64,000 bases of DNA. Origin: Candidatus Methanosuratincola sp. Lineage in GTDB: Archaea; Thermoproteota; Methanomethylicia; Methanomethylicales; Methanomethylicaceae. A program made the translations under genes and the position numbers. The stretch is from positions 1-64,000 of the forward strand of contig JACIVP010000001.1 of assembly GCA_014361455.1 (NCBI GenBank), given 5' to 3'. The stretch's first letter is position 1, and each line of letters starts with the position of its first letter. Under the pieces are notes generated by a model. The model ran no database searches. It had not been told where the DNA came from and saw only the letters and a program-made list of their open reading frames with translations. This document shows positions 34,134-44,260 of this stretch, one piece after another.

Positions 34134-34556
34134 ATGGTCGTCATCAGTATATCCCTACCTGACGAGCTGCTCTCGGAGCTAGACAAGGTCCTTGGTAAAG
34201 AGTGGTACGCGAGCAGGTCAGAAGTCATAAGACATGCAGTCAGAAGATACATTGCAGAATACCGGTCCTTGGGAAGCATAGATGGTGAAGTGATCGCTAC
34301 TGTCACCGTCCTCTACAAAAAGAATAATAAGAGCGAGAATCAGCTCCGGCTCCAGCATGAGTTCGGGGACATCATATCCGCCTTCCTGCACTCCCATATG
34401 AATGAGGACACCTGCCTCGAAGTCATGGTTGTGAAAGGGTACTCGAGCCGGCTCAAGGAGCTGATAGATGGGATGAAGGCGAACCGGAATGTAATGCAGA
34501 TAAACTTCGCCCTGATGGGGATAGAACCTGAGCCGGCTGGCAGCGCAACAAAGTGA
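34134..34556 (+). CDS. NikR-like metal-responsive repressor
   Basis: 140 residues. An N-terminal ribbon-helix-helix (VISISLPDELLSELDKVL) is followed by an ACT-like domain. The four nickel ligands of E. coli NikR have counterparts: H75, H86, H88 and C94 (the HSH...C pattern). It should bind DNA as a tetramer in response to metal. It lies 200 bases after the zinc operon and ahead of a perfect palindrome at 34602-34631, either of which may be its target. Whether nickel or zinc is sensed is not decided by sequence. A TATA box (ATTATATAC) lies near 33987-33995. Confidence 0.88.
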   Translation: MVVISISLPDELLSELDKVLGKEWYASRSEVIRHAVRRYIAEYRSLGSIDGEVIATVTVLYKKNNKSENQLRLQHEFGDIISAFLHSHMNEDTCLEVMVVKGYSSRLKELIDGMKANRNVMQINFALMGIEPEPAGSATK

Positions 34557-34601
34557 GCTTCCTTGTTTTTATGGAGTCCCTGTTTGTCATCCTGCACATA
34601 A

Positions 34602-34648
34602 TCTATAATTATAAATAATTATAATTATAGAAAATGCTTATATATTGT
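34602..34648 (+). promoter_or_regulatory. Perfect 13-bp inverted repeat and TATA box ahead of acsA
   Basis: TCTATAATTATAA and its exact complement form a 30-base palindrome with a four-base spacer (34602-34631). GCTTATATATTG at about 34637-34648 is a TATA box directly downstream. The dyad lies where an operator or activator site would be expected for the acetyl-CoA synthetase gene, and just after the NikR-like gene. It could also end the nikR transcript. Confidence 0.5.
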
Positions 34649-34765
34649 GCAATGGACGTAATTTGCTTATGCCAAAAGAAATGTATCTCCAGTTATGCGA
34701 AATTTCGACATACTGCAAGCAGAAGAACTCTTCTGCCCCCAAAAAGAGATGAATGGTGACTGTTA

Positions 34766-36715
<1,950 letters not shown>

Positions 36716-36734
36716 GGCTTTCATTTCATGAGCT

Positions 36735-37685
36735 ATGATCTCGGTGGTGGCGCATATTTTTGCCTATGATGTTGTCATTGTCGGCGCAGGACCGGCCGGT
36801 CTTGCTGCTGCAGTTTATGCAAGGAAGAGGCTGCTGGACACGCTAGTACTAAGTATGGACATCGGCGGCCAGATCCTCCAGACCGAGCACATCGATAACT
36901 ACTTGGGGTACCTGGAGACTGACGGAATTAAGTTGGCTGCAGCCTTTGAAAACCAGGCAAGGATAAGCGGGGCGGAGTTCGTGACGGCCGAGGTCAAAAG
37001 GATCGAGAAAGATGGAGACCTCTTCCGTGTTCATAGCACAGCCGGCGTCTTTTATGGGAGGGCGGTCATAGTGACGGGGGGAAGAAAGCCGAGGAAGCTA
37101 TGCGTCCCAGGGGAAGACCAGCTTCTGGGGAGGGGCGTGAATATCTCGCTCAAGTGCGATCTCGATCGGATGGCCGGAAAAACCGTAGCTATTGTTGGAG
37201 GCGGGAACACCGCACTGCAGAGGGCAGAGCTCCTTTCCTACAAGGCGTCGAAGGTTTACCTTATACACCGCAGGGAGGAGTTCAGGGGAGACGAGGCGAC
37301 CTTGGTACGTGTGAAGGCGATCCCAAATGTCGAGCTCCTCCTGAATACCGTGATAATTGAAATGAAAGGTGGCGTATGCCTTGAGTCGGTCGTGGTAAAA
37401 AATTTGAAGACCGGGCTCGAGCAGGAGTTCAAGGTCGATACGCTCTTCCTAGACATCGGGAGGGACGTCAAACTCGATTATGTGGAGCACCTCGTCAAGA
37501 GGGATCCTGCGGGCAAGGTAATAACCGACAAGTTTGGAAGAACCAGCTGCGAAGGGCTCTTCGCGGCAGGGGACATCACTGACACTCCCTATGCCCAGGT
37601 GATAATCGCAGCCGGTCAGGGGGCAGCAGCAGCGCTTACGGCTTACAGCTATATAAAAAAGAAGCCGATCGTGATGTTGTATTAA
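36735..37685 (+). CDS. trxB: Thioredoxin-reductase-like flavoprotein with altered active site (SLKC)
   Basis: 316 residues with both dinucleotide motifs of thioredoxin reductase: FAD site VVIVGAGPAGLAAAVYA and NADPH site AIVGGGNTALQRA with HRREEFRGD. The redox disulfide CxxC, usually CATC, reads S138-L-K-C141, so the first Cys is Ser. A canonical disulfide cycle is therefore not possible. It may use one Cys, another thiol or an alternative acceptor. GDITDTPYAQVIIAAGQG near the C-terminus is normal; a 38-bp piece of this part (37578-37615) recurs at 55774-55811. ATG 36735 is the likely start. Confidence 0.85.
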   Translation: MISVVAHIFAYDVVIVGAGPAGLAAAVYARKRLLDTLVLSMDIGGQILQTEHIDNYLGYLETDGIKLAAAFENQARISGAEFVTAEVKRIEKDGDLFRVHSTAGVFYGRAVIVTGGRKPRKLCVPGEDQLLGRGVNISLKCDLDRMAGKTVAIVGGGNTALQRAELLSYKASKVYLIHRREEFRGDEATLVRVKAIPNVELLLNTVIIEMKGGVCLESVVVKNLKTGLEQEFKVDTLFLDIGRDVKLDYVEHLVKRDPAGKVITDKFGRTSCEGLFAAGDITDTPYAQVIIAAGQGAAAALTAYSYIKKKPIVMLY

Positions 37686-38000
37686 TGCTCGATGTCTTCT
37701 TAAACCCTCAAGACATTATGATCTTGCGGATTGCCAAACTCTACCCCCAGAATAACTGTCTCCTGTGGAAAAGTTGCCCCCAGGCTCCCGTAAAGCTTAA
37801 CACCAAATTTTTGTGCTAAACACATCTCGAATAAGGTTCTGCTGGAAATGGCTGTTTGAGGCTTCAACAGACTCCTTCATACCCTCATTAAATAGGCTTC
37901 TCGGGTCATATTTGCTTTCATTTGCTCGAGAAACTCGTGCGTGATCAGCTGGCACCGCTTCATCATCCATCAGGAAGAGCACCCCCTTCAATCCGGAGTG
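37686..38000. other. Intergenic stretch, no gene recognised
   Basis: About 315 bases after the reductase and the end of the convergent mgtC gene. Only short frames and no RNA features were found. Confidence 0.35.
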
Positions 38001-38630
38001 TCATTCACCCTTGAGCGAATGGAACCATTTTTTGCTCCTGAGCCTGCTCGCCAACATAATGACGCAATTTTTCTTTCCATATATCGTGTAAGTCATCGCC
38101 ATCCTGCCTGATTCCTTATCCTCCTCAATCCCCTCGAACCTGAACTTTCCTGTGCATTCTGCAATTTCTGAATCGACCTCCTTCGGGTCTACGGGCGCAT
38201 TCGTGTAGACCGTAATCTTCTCTTGGAATCCTATTCCGCGCCTATCCAATGCCTTGTCAAGAGCAAGGGTGATCAGGACTAGTGTGTATAGTATTCCAGC
38301 CACTGCGTATTTGCCAAGTGCCATTATGACCCCGAAGCATGAAAAGAACCATATGCTCGCCGCGGTCGTAAATCCGAAGACCTTGTTTGCCGTCTTTATT
38401 AGCGCACCTGCGCCAAGGAAGCCAGTTGCGGTCACGATGGCAGCAAGCAGCGGCACGGCGCCTTCCTGAGCCTCCTCAAGCGCGACGATTGAGAGTCCAC
38501 ACGCTGCCAGCGCCACAAAGACGTAGATGCCGAACCCAGCAGGCTTGTATGAGCGCTGCCTCTCAATACCAAAGATGAGCGCAAGAGCGAAAGTGGCCAC
38601 TAGCCTCACAACAACGCTGAAGATATCCAT
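38001..38630 (-). CDS. MgtC/SapB-family membrane protein
   Basis: About 209 residues. Four to five membrane helices in the first 130 residues carry the MgtC signature FGIERQRSYKPAGFGIY, ATGFLGAGALIKTANKVFGFTTAASIW. A soluble ACT-like C-terminal domain follows. The family is linked to magnesium homeostasis and to control of membrane ATPases, but the exact activity is not settled. ATG 38630 with GGTGAT five bases ahead is preferred over the GTG at 38639. Confidence 0.88.
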   Translation of the reverse strand: MDIFSVVVRLVATFALALIFGIERQRSYKPAGFGIYVFVALAACGLSIVALEEAQEGAVPLLAAIVTATGFLGAGALIKTANKVFGFTTAASIWFFSCFGVIMALGKYAVAGILYTLVLITLALDKALDRRGIGFQEKITVYTNAPVDPKEVDSEIAECTGKFRFEGIEEDKESGRMAMTYTIYGKKNCVIMLASRLRSKKWFHSLKGE

Positions 38631-38807
38631 GCCTATCACCCGCGAAGAGCATTTTAAAAGGAGGTGCCTATTTTTAAGATTTGCCCCTCTAGTTGCACAC
38701 TAGAAAATACTGCGCGCCAGCAACCCATCCCCCTCCCTATGATGATCATCAAAAAGCCTTTGAATTGTCATTACAAGCCCCCTCATACTTCCCGTCGAAG
38801 GAGCGCC

Positions 38808-39470
38808 GTGTGCCTGTTGGGTATTCTTGTTTTGACTGGTGGCAACTTAGCGATTGATGGAGGCTTGGCGTGGTCTGTTCTGCCTGTAAACATAATAGGG
38901 GTTGCTTGGATAATTGTGATGTTAGGAGTGTTTGTTACGGGGAAAAATAAGATAGCTTCTTTACTGCTATGTGGATTTTTTATTTTTATAACAACATTTT
39001 ACTATTCTTCTTTGAATCAAGCTACGACAAGAGATATCAGCACCTATGGGGCATTTAACGGTTTCACGATGGAATACATTCCTCACTATACAATCATTTT
39101 AGTCATGCTTATCGTTTCTATCGTACTGGCAGCGGTTTCTTTCCGGATTCAAAAGAAAGAGATTTCCGGTGATAAGGTTTTCCTTATTGCAGCAGTAAGC
39201 ATAACCATTATTATATTATCCGTACTTACCTTGCCGTCAATTATGGACTACGTTGACATCCACGGGCTTGGCGTAAATCCAACATTTACAATTCTTTCAC
39301 TACTAACGTTCTTAATGAATTGCGTTTCACTGGCAATGTTGGCAAAACGTCACAGAAGGCGGATTGCAGAGAAACAAAAGCAGGCGACTGACTTTTCAAA
39401 GAAAAACCGTTGTTCATCAGTTAAACAAAATACAATGGGCTTGAAACATGACGCGCTCCATCTAAAATAG
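38808..39470 (+). CDS. Foreign-looking membrane protein of unknown function
   Basis: From GTG 38808 (GGAG ahead) about 220 residues with six or seven hydrophobic helices and a lysine-rich tail. The frame is open upstream to 38664, but that part is cysteine- and proline-rich and unlike a protein start. The gene is more AT-rich and uses different codons than its neighbours, and the sequence looks bacterial. It lies in a patch that ends with a recombinase remnant and a miniature IS-like repeat, so transfer is likely. I do not recognise the family. Confidence 0.6.
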   Translation: MCLLGILVLTGGNLAIDGGLAWSVLPVNIIGVAWIIVMLGVFVTGKNKIASLLLCGFFIFITTFYYSSLNQATTRDISTYGAFNGFTMEYIPHYTIILVMLIVSIVLAAVSFRIQKKEISGDKVFLIAAVSITIIILSVLTLPSIMDYVDIHGLGVNPTFTILSLLTFLMNCVSLAMLAKRHRRRIAEKQKQATDFSKKNRCSSVKQNTMGLKHDALHLK

Positions 39471-39526
39471 ACAGAAAAAAATCAGAAGTGTCGAAATGGA
39501 GGGAGCATTACACACTGATGGATTTT

Positions 39527-39669
39527 ATTCAAGCTGACAAGGGAAGTGTTGATTGAACTGGTTGACCATATCAAGGTATACGAAGGTGACAACATTGGCA
39601 TACTGTAAGTTTGCCGACGAGCTACGCCGCATTATCGAGTATATCGAAGTCAACTCGAAGTTACGATAA
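39527..39669 (+). pseudogene. Remnant resembling the C-terminus of a bacterial site-specific recombinase
   Basis: One frame reads KLTREVLIELVDHIKVYE and stops at a TAA near 39608. A second frame resumes with KFADELRRIIEYIEVNSK. Together these resemble the C-terminal coiled part of large serine recombinases of Firmicutes transposons, broken by a frameshift. The second frame ends inside the miniature repeat at 39661. The family call rests on pattern memory and needs a profile search. Confidence 0.4.
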
Positions 39670-39730
39670 TGGTGCCATGAGGTGGATAATGAAGGCAAGC
39701 CCACAGGCTTTAGCCGTGGGAGTACGTCAG
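39661..39730 (+). mobile_element. 70-bp miniature IS200/IS605-like repeat, copy 2
   Basis: Same unit as at 15455 and 54276, starting TTAC and ending GTCAG, with the GGCT/AGCC hairpin. Three or four bases differ from the other copies (for example GGTGCC for GGGGCC). It marks the right end of the foreign patch 38.7-39.7 kb. Confidence 0.6.
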
Positions 39731-39977
39731 AGGTTGGATAAACTCACCGCTTGAACTGTTTGTTGGTTTTCCTAATATAACACTCATATATGCATGGAAT
39801 AATGAATATGAAGCGCCATAAGAATGTTTCTGTATACTTGCCGCATTTCACATCTCTATCCCTATCTCTGCCTGTTTGCCTGCCTGCCCTTCTGCCCACC
39901 CGTTGGTTCATTTGCTCGTCCCACCAGATCATGAAAAATGATCTTCAAAGTAAAACTTATTAGACCAGCCCAAGTAT

Positions 39978-40349
39978 ATGATGTTTTGGTTAATGATGGA
40001 TAGGGACGGGATGCGTACATACATACAGACCGCCATCTGGATCGGGTTAGGGATACTGTTAATTATATGGGCGGCCGCTGAGAAGGATCCTGTCCGCGGA
40101 ACCGTAGGCTTCTCATTAACTGCCGCGTGGGCCTCCTTTGTGCTGACAACAAAAATACACGCCGAGTCTAGAACAAAGCGGTTCGCGGAGGTCGCCACCA
40201 TGGCCGTGAGCTTCGGAATAATCGTGCTGGGCTACATTCTTGCCGGCGCGAGAATCTTGATGGTCCTAACGGCAGTGATCCTTGCGCTCCTTACACTTGC
40301 ATTTGTGCTCTCCTATGCCATCCCTAGGATCAGAAAAGCTGATCCTTAG
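39978..40349 (+). CDS. Small four-helix membrane protein, unknown function
   Basis: About 123 residues with four predicted membrane helices in two hairpins. A polar segment (TKIHAESRTKRFAE) lies between the pairs. ATG 39978 or 39996 may be the start; a TATA-like AACTTATTAG lies near 39954-39963. No family was recognised. It stands alone. Confidence 0.6.
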   Translation: MMFWLMMDRDGMRTYIQTAIWIGLGILLIIWAAAEKDPVRGTVGFSLTAAWASFVLTTKIHAESRTKRFAEVATMAVSFGIIVLGYILAGARILMVLTAVILALLTLAFVLSYAIPRIRKADP

Positions 40350-40446
40350 TACCATTCTGCTATTCTCCCTCCTTTCATCCTCTCTTCCCACAATCACTGC
40401 TAATTTTGGATCAAGGTCGTCCAGTGTTCCAGGCAAACCGCGCCTA

Positions 40447-40584
40447 AATGGCTCTCGAGCCATTACGTGTTGTTTGAGACAACAGAACCATTTTTAAGGA
40501 AAGCATTCGCAGCCCAGCTCCTTTTTTCCAGCCCTTGTCTTGAAGTCCGATCATGGACGGTTGCCTAACGGCGCCTCAAGCGCC
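40447..40584. other. Cluster of short hairpins in an intergenic region
   Basis: The 400 bases 40350-40750 hold no gene. Three perfect hairpins are visible: AATGGCT/AGCCATT (40447-40464), TGTTGT/ACAACA (40468-40484) and GGCGC/GCGCC (40570-40584). TTTTTAA follows the second. The first pair may terminate the 39978 gene; a small structured RNA is also possible. Confidence 0.35.
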
Positions 40585-40750
40585 AAAATTGATGATTAGA
40601 AACTGTCAAAATGGTAGCATGGATCAATAAAACTGTTCGTGTAAGAAACCTTGGAAAATGAAAATTCACTAAACAAAATCAGAAAAAATTAAAATACGTC
40701 TACCCAAACGCCTAAATCCCCCTGTGGTTAACTACTAGTAGGTGTAGTTG

Positions 40751-41113
40751 ATGCCCCGGCGGAAAGCTAAGAAGTCGTTGAAGAAGATAATCGACGAGGC
40801 AGCAGAGGAGGCAGAGGGTCGCGAACTCTCCCTGGGTCGACCGATGCTTGAGGAGATCAACGAGCTGGTCTGGCATGAGGACGAGATAGTGGTATACTCA
40901 CCGACGATGATCGACCTCCCTGCGAAGATCTTCAACATGATGGCGAGTGGGCTGAAGCGGCGCGGGTTCAAGGTTTACAAACAGAAGGGCGTCGAGCTGA
41001 GGAAAGATCGGCTTGTGAAGACGGACAGGTACATAGTCGAGGGCGAGGGGGCTGCTGAGGAGGCGGCGATCTGCGCGAAGCTGAACAACTTGTCGATAGT
41101 GGAAGCCTGCTGA
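40751..41113 (+). CDS. Small basic/acidic protein, unknown function
   Basis: 120 residues starting MPRRKAKKSLKKIIDEA, a lysine-rich N-terminus, then an acidic helix and an alpha/beta part with DEIVVYSPTMIDLPAKIF. AGGTG lies six bases before ATG 40751. It is followed after 89 bases by the dihydrolipoamide-dehydrogenase-like gene. I do not recognise the family; the length and strong ribosome site argue that it is a real gene. Confidence 0.6.
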   Translation: MPRRKAKKSLKKIIDEAAEEAEGRELSLGRPMLEEINELVWHEDEIVVYSPTMIDLPAKIFNMMASGLKRRGFKVYKQKGVELRKDRLVKTDRYIVEGEGAAEEAAICAKLNNLSIVEAC

Positions 41114-41202
41114 TCCCTCCTAATAAGACCAAACGAAACCGAATGCTTTTTTTGGGGCCTGGCACCAAATCCCTTATCCGTCATCTGAAGCAGGTGTTTT
41201 TG

Positions 41203-42597
41203 ATGGAGCGGTCATTCGATGTTGTCGTGATTGGTGGAGGTCCAGCGGGGTATGTCTGCGCTCTCCGGTCCGCGCAGCTCGGGAAGAAGGTGGCACTAGT
41301 CGAAAGGGATCAGGTTGGTGGCACATGCCTGAACCGCGGGTGCGTCCCGATGAAGGCTCTTCTCTCAGTCGCGAAGACGGTAAATGATGTAAAGAAGGCG
41401 GCTAGGTGCGGCGTCTGGGCGGAGGTTTCTGTGGACTTTGAGAGGGTCGCCTCCTGGACGAGGCACATAGTAGACCGCTCGAAGAAGGGAGTCGAGTACC
41501 TGCTGAACTCTAGGGGGGTCGCGCTCGTGAGAGGCAGCGCCGAGTTCATCTCGAGGGATGCAGTAATGGTGAGCCCCTCCGGGGACATGCTGAGGGCGCG
41601 GAGCTTCGTCGTGGCGACGGGATCGAGGCCGTACGACCTTCCCGATGCAAAGTTCGACTCCAAGGGGGTGATAAGCTCGGACGAGGTCTTTTCGCTGAAG
41701 CAGCTCCCTAATCGCATCATCATAGTTGGCGGCGGGGTGATAGGTGTAGAGATGGCAACCGCGCTCGCGGAGCTCGGGTCCAAAGTAGTCATCGTGGAGA
41801 TCATGGATCAGCTCCTCCCAGGATGGTGCCCAGACGTGGTGAAGCCCGTCTACGACTCGCTCGGGAAGCTTGGTGTGGACATGCGGATAGGGGGTCGGGT
41901 CGTTAAGCTAGAGGCTGCGGGCAGTGCAGGGTACAGGGCGGCTCTCTCGGACGGCAATCTCGTCGAGAGCGAGTTTGTACTGGTTGCGGTTGGGAGGAGG
42001 CCGAACACCGACGGTCTTGGGCTTGAGGAAATAGGGATCGAGCTTGATAGGAAGGGCTTCGTAAATGTCAACGGGCGGCTAGAGACGAGCGTCCCCGGCG
42101 TATTTGCTGCGGGGGATGTTATTGGCGTGCCATACCTTGCGCATAGGGCCTCGGACCACGGGTACCAGGTTGCTGAGATCATCAGCGGCAAGAGGAAAAT
42201 GTTCGAACAGCGCCCCGTCCCTTCAGTGGTCTACTCAGACCCGGAGATAGCTGTGGTCGGCTTGGACGAGCAGGAGGCATCTAAGAAAGGAATTGAAGTG
42301 GTCACAGGGACTTTCCAGCTCGCCGCGCTCGCACGGGCGCTGACGATGAACCGCCCGGAGGGGTTCGTTAAGCTCGTCGCGGAGAAGGAGAGCAGGCGGA
42401 TCATCGGCGCCCAGATCGTCGGGGCAAACGCATCCGAGATCATCAGTGCTTGCGTCCTTGCGGTGCAGTCGGGGATGCGTCTTGAGGAGATGGCTTCATC
42501 AGTAATGCCGCACCCAAGCCTTGTGGAATCGCTTATGGAGTGTGCTAAGATGGCGACAGGGGAACCCTTACATGGCACCTTAGAATCCAAGAAATAG
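41203..42597 (+). CDS. lpdA: Dihydrolipoamide-dehydrogenase-like flavoprotein disulfide reductase
   Basis: 464 residues of the class I pyridine nucleotide-disulfide reductases. FAD motif VVVIGGGPAGYVCALR, redox disulfide GGTCLNRGCVP, NAD site IIVGGGVIGVEMA, FAD motif VFAAGDVIG, and the C-terminal His-Glu pair in MPHPSLVESL are all present. It likely oxidises dihydrolipoamide with NAD. No 2-oxoacid dehydrogenase or glycine cleavage gene is adjacent, so the partner is unknown; mercuric- or CoA-disulfide-reductase relatives are less likely. AGGTG precedes ATG 41203; the frame is open further upstream to 41143. Confidence 0.9.
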   Translation: MERSFDVVVIGGGPAGYVCALRSAQLGKKVALVERDQVGGTCLNRGCVPMKALLSVAKTVNDVKKAARCGVWAEVSVDFERVASWTRHIVDRSKKGVEYLLNSRGVALVRGSAEFISRDAVMVSPSGDMLRARSFVVATGSRPYDLPDAKFDSKGVISSDEVFSLKQLPNRIIIVGGGVIGVEMATALAELGSKVVIVEIMDQLLPGWCPDVVKPVYDSLGKLGVDMRIGGRVVKLEAAGSAGYRAALSDGNLVESEFVLVAVGRRPNTDGLGLEEIGIELDRKGFVNVNGRLETSVPGVFAAGDVIGVPYLAHRASDHGYQVAEIISGKRKMFEQRPVPSVVYSDPEIAVVGLDEQEASKKGIEVVTGTFQLAALARALTMNRPEGFVKLVAEKESRRIIGAQIVGANASEIISACVLAVQSGMRLEEMASSVMPHPSLVESLMECAKMATGEPLHGTLESKK

Positions 42598-42985
42598 GTG
42601 CAGAATCATTTAACTGTGCTGTTCGCGATCCGCTCAACAATATCGATGATAAACAGACTGTGGTTATTTACTAGAATGTTAGGCAAGATGATGTTATCTT
42701 TATGGTTTTTCTTGGCTTTCATATTTATGTTTGATTAATTTTTAACTAAGCGGAAACAAAAAGTAATGTATTAAATACCATAATTTGGCTACATGCTATT
42801 CGATCATGATGTCATGGCTTGAGAGGCTCTTTACTGACCGGTCACTCACGGCGGATTTGATAAAATGGAAGCTACAGGCATTCTTTCCTAACTTCATTTC
42901 ATTCAGACATGGAGCGATATAATTAATAATTATGCCTGTCCATACCTGCTTATCGACCTGGATCTGACTGGAAAAGGGATCTGCC
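42598..42985. other. Intergenic stretch, AT-rich, no gene recognised
   Basis: About 390 bases. GATATAATTAAT near 42914-42925 may be the TATA box of the AglD-like gene at 42986. Nothing else was recognised. Confidence 0.35.
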
Positions 42986-44083
42986 TTGAAACTTAAACTC
43001 CCGATCAGTCCTAAGAAGCTGATGGTAATCGCAGGAGTTATCATTTTGGTCCTTTACCTGTACTTCGTCGGCTTCTGGCAGATCGTTCAGATCATACTGA
43101 CGCTCGACCCGCGGGTAGCCCTCCTCGCGGTGCTGATAGACATTCTCTGCATAGCCCTCTTCGCGCTGAGCTGGAAGGTTCTACTGACCCCGCCTGGGAT
43201 GGGTTTCCTCAGCTGCGTTGAGGTTGTCCTAGTCAGCATCTTCGGTGACATGATGATCCCTACCGCCTCTGTATCTGGAGAGATCCTGCGGGTTACGATG
43301 ACCACGAAGAAGTCGAGGCTGAGCCTGGGCGAGGCGACCGCGAGCGTCATCCTCCACCGCCTCATCCTGGCGATCACATTCTGCGGGGTGCTCGGGTGCA
43401 GCATAACTCTCCTCATCACGACCGAGACCACGCAGCTGAGCGCTTTCTACTCCTTCATAACGCTGGTAGCCTCCACGATCGCCCTGAGCGTCGTCGGCGT
43501 TTACCTGGCGGTCAACGCGAGGAAGTTCGAGAAGTACATCGGCGGCTTCATCACGCGGACCGCGCCTTTCTTCAGGCGCCTCAAGCACGACTACGACGCT
43601 GAAAAGAACAGGGAGAGGGCAGTAAGAGTACTCTACACTTTCCAGGACTCCATAAGCGGAGCGAAGAAGGGGGCGATCCTCGCGTCGGCGGCTATCGCGA
43701 CGGCAAGGTACTTCTTGGTAGCATTCATCCCATACCTGATGTTCTACTCCCTCAACTACCCGATCTCATACTGGGCAGTGCTCACGGTTGCGCTCTTCGT
43801 GAGCATGGTTCAGTTGATGCCGATAGGGATCCCCGGTCTAGTTGGCGTGATCGAGGTCTCGATGACCGGGTTCTTCATGGGCTTTGGCGTACCGGCGGCA
43901 GTCGCCGCGTCGGTTACCATACTCGCCAGGCTCGTGATGTTCTGGTTCGAGCTCATGATAAGCGGGATAACCGCCTCCTACGTTGGCGTGAAGGTTGCTC
44001 TGGAGAACGGGATGGGCAGGAGGGGAGAGGCCGGTCAGACTTCAACTCCTGCCTCGGCTTCTTCTTCAACTTCCTTAACCTGA
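42986..44083 (+). CDS. AglD/LPG-synthase-TM-like membrane protein
   Basis: 365 residues with eight or more helices matching the lysylphosphatidylglycerol synthase membrane domain (UPF0104). Characteristic are the early polar helix GDMMIPTASVSGEILRV with the E in helix 4, and MPIGIPGLVGVIEVSMTGFF in the last third. Such proteins act as flippases or lipid-linked transfer partners in archaea. The tail is Ser/Thr-rich. TTG 42986 is the probable start. A radical SAM/SPASM gene follows on the same strand; the two may act on the same membrane lipid. Confidence 0.85.
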   Translation: MKLKLPISPKKLMVIAGVIILVLYLYFVGFWQIVQIILTLDPRVALLAVLIDILCIALFALSWKVLLTPPGMGFLSCVEVVLVSIFGDMMIPTASVSGEILRVTMTTKKSRLSLGEATASVILHRLILAITFCGVLGCSITLLITTETTQLSAFYSFITLVASTIALSVVGVYLAVNARKFEKYIGGFITRTAPFFRRLKHDYDAEKNRERAVRVLYTFQDSISGAKKGAILASAAIATARYFLVAFIPYLMFYSLNYPISYWAVLTVALFVSMVQLMPIGIPGLVGVIEVSMTGFFMGFGVPAAVAASVTILARLVMFWFELMISGITASYVGVKVALENGMGRRGEAGQTSTPASASSSTSLT

Positions 44084-44182
44084 ATCCTTTGACTTTGTAA
44101 ACTTCTTCTGCCTTTGCAACCCAGCTTCTTCCAACCCCTCCCTCCCTTTCTTCGCCGTGGGGTTCTGGGACCTAATGCAATC

Positions 44183-44260
44183 CCTACTTAAATAACCTTA
44201 AAGTTCGGAACGTCAATAAAACAATGGACATAAATAACGGATGCACAACTAGTTGGGCAT
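44183..44260 (+). promoter_or_regulatory. TATA-type promoter for the radical SAM/SPASM gene
   Basis: TACTTAAATAACC at about 44187-44199 is TATA-like, 60 bases before ATG 44261. It shows that the gene can be transcribed on its own from the AglD-like gene upstream. Confidence 0.4.
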
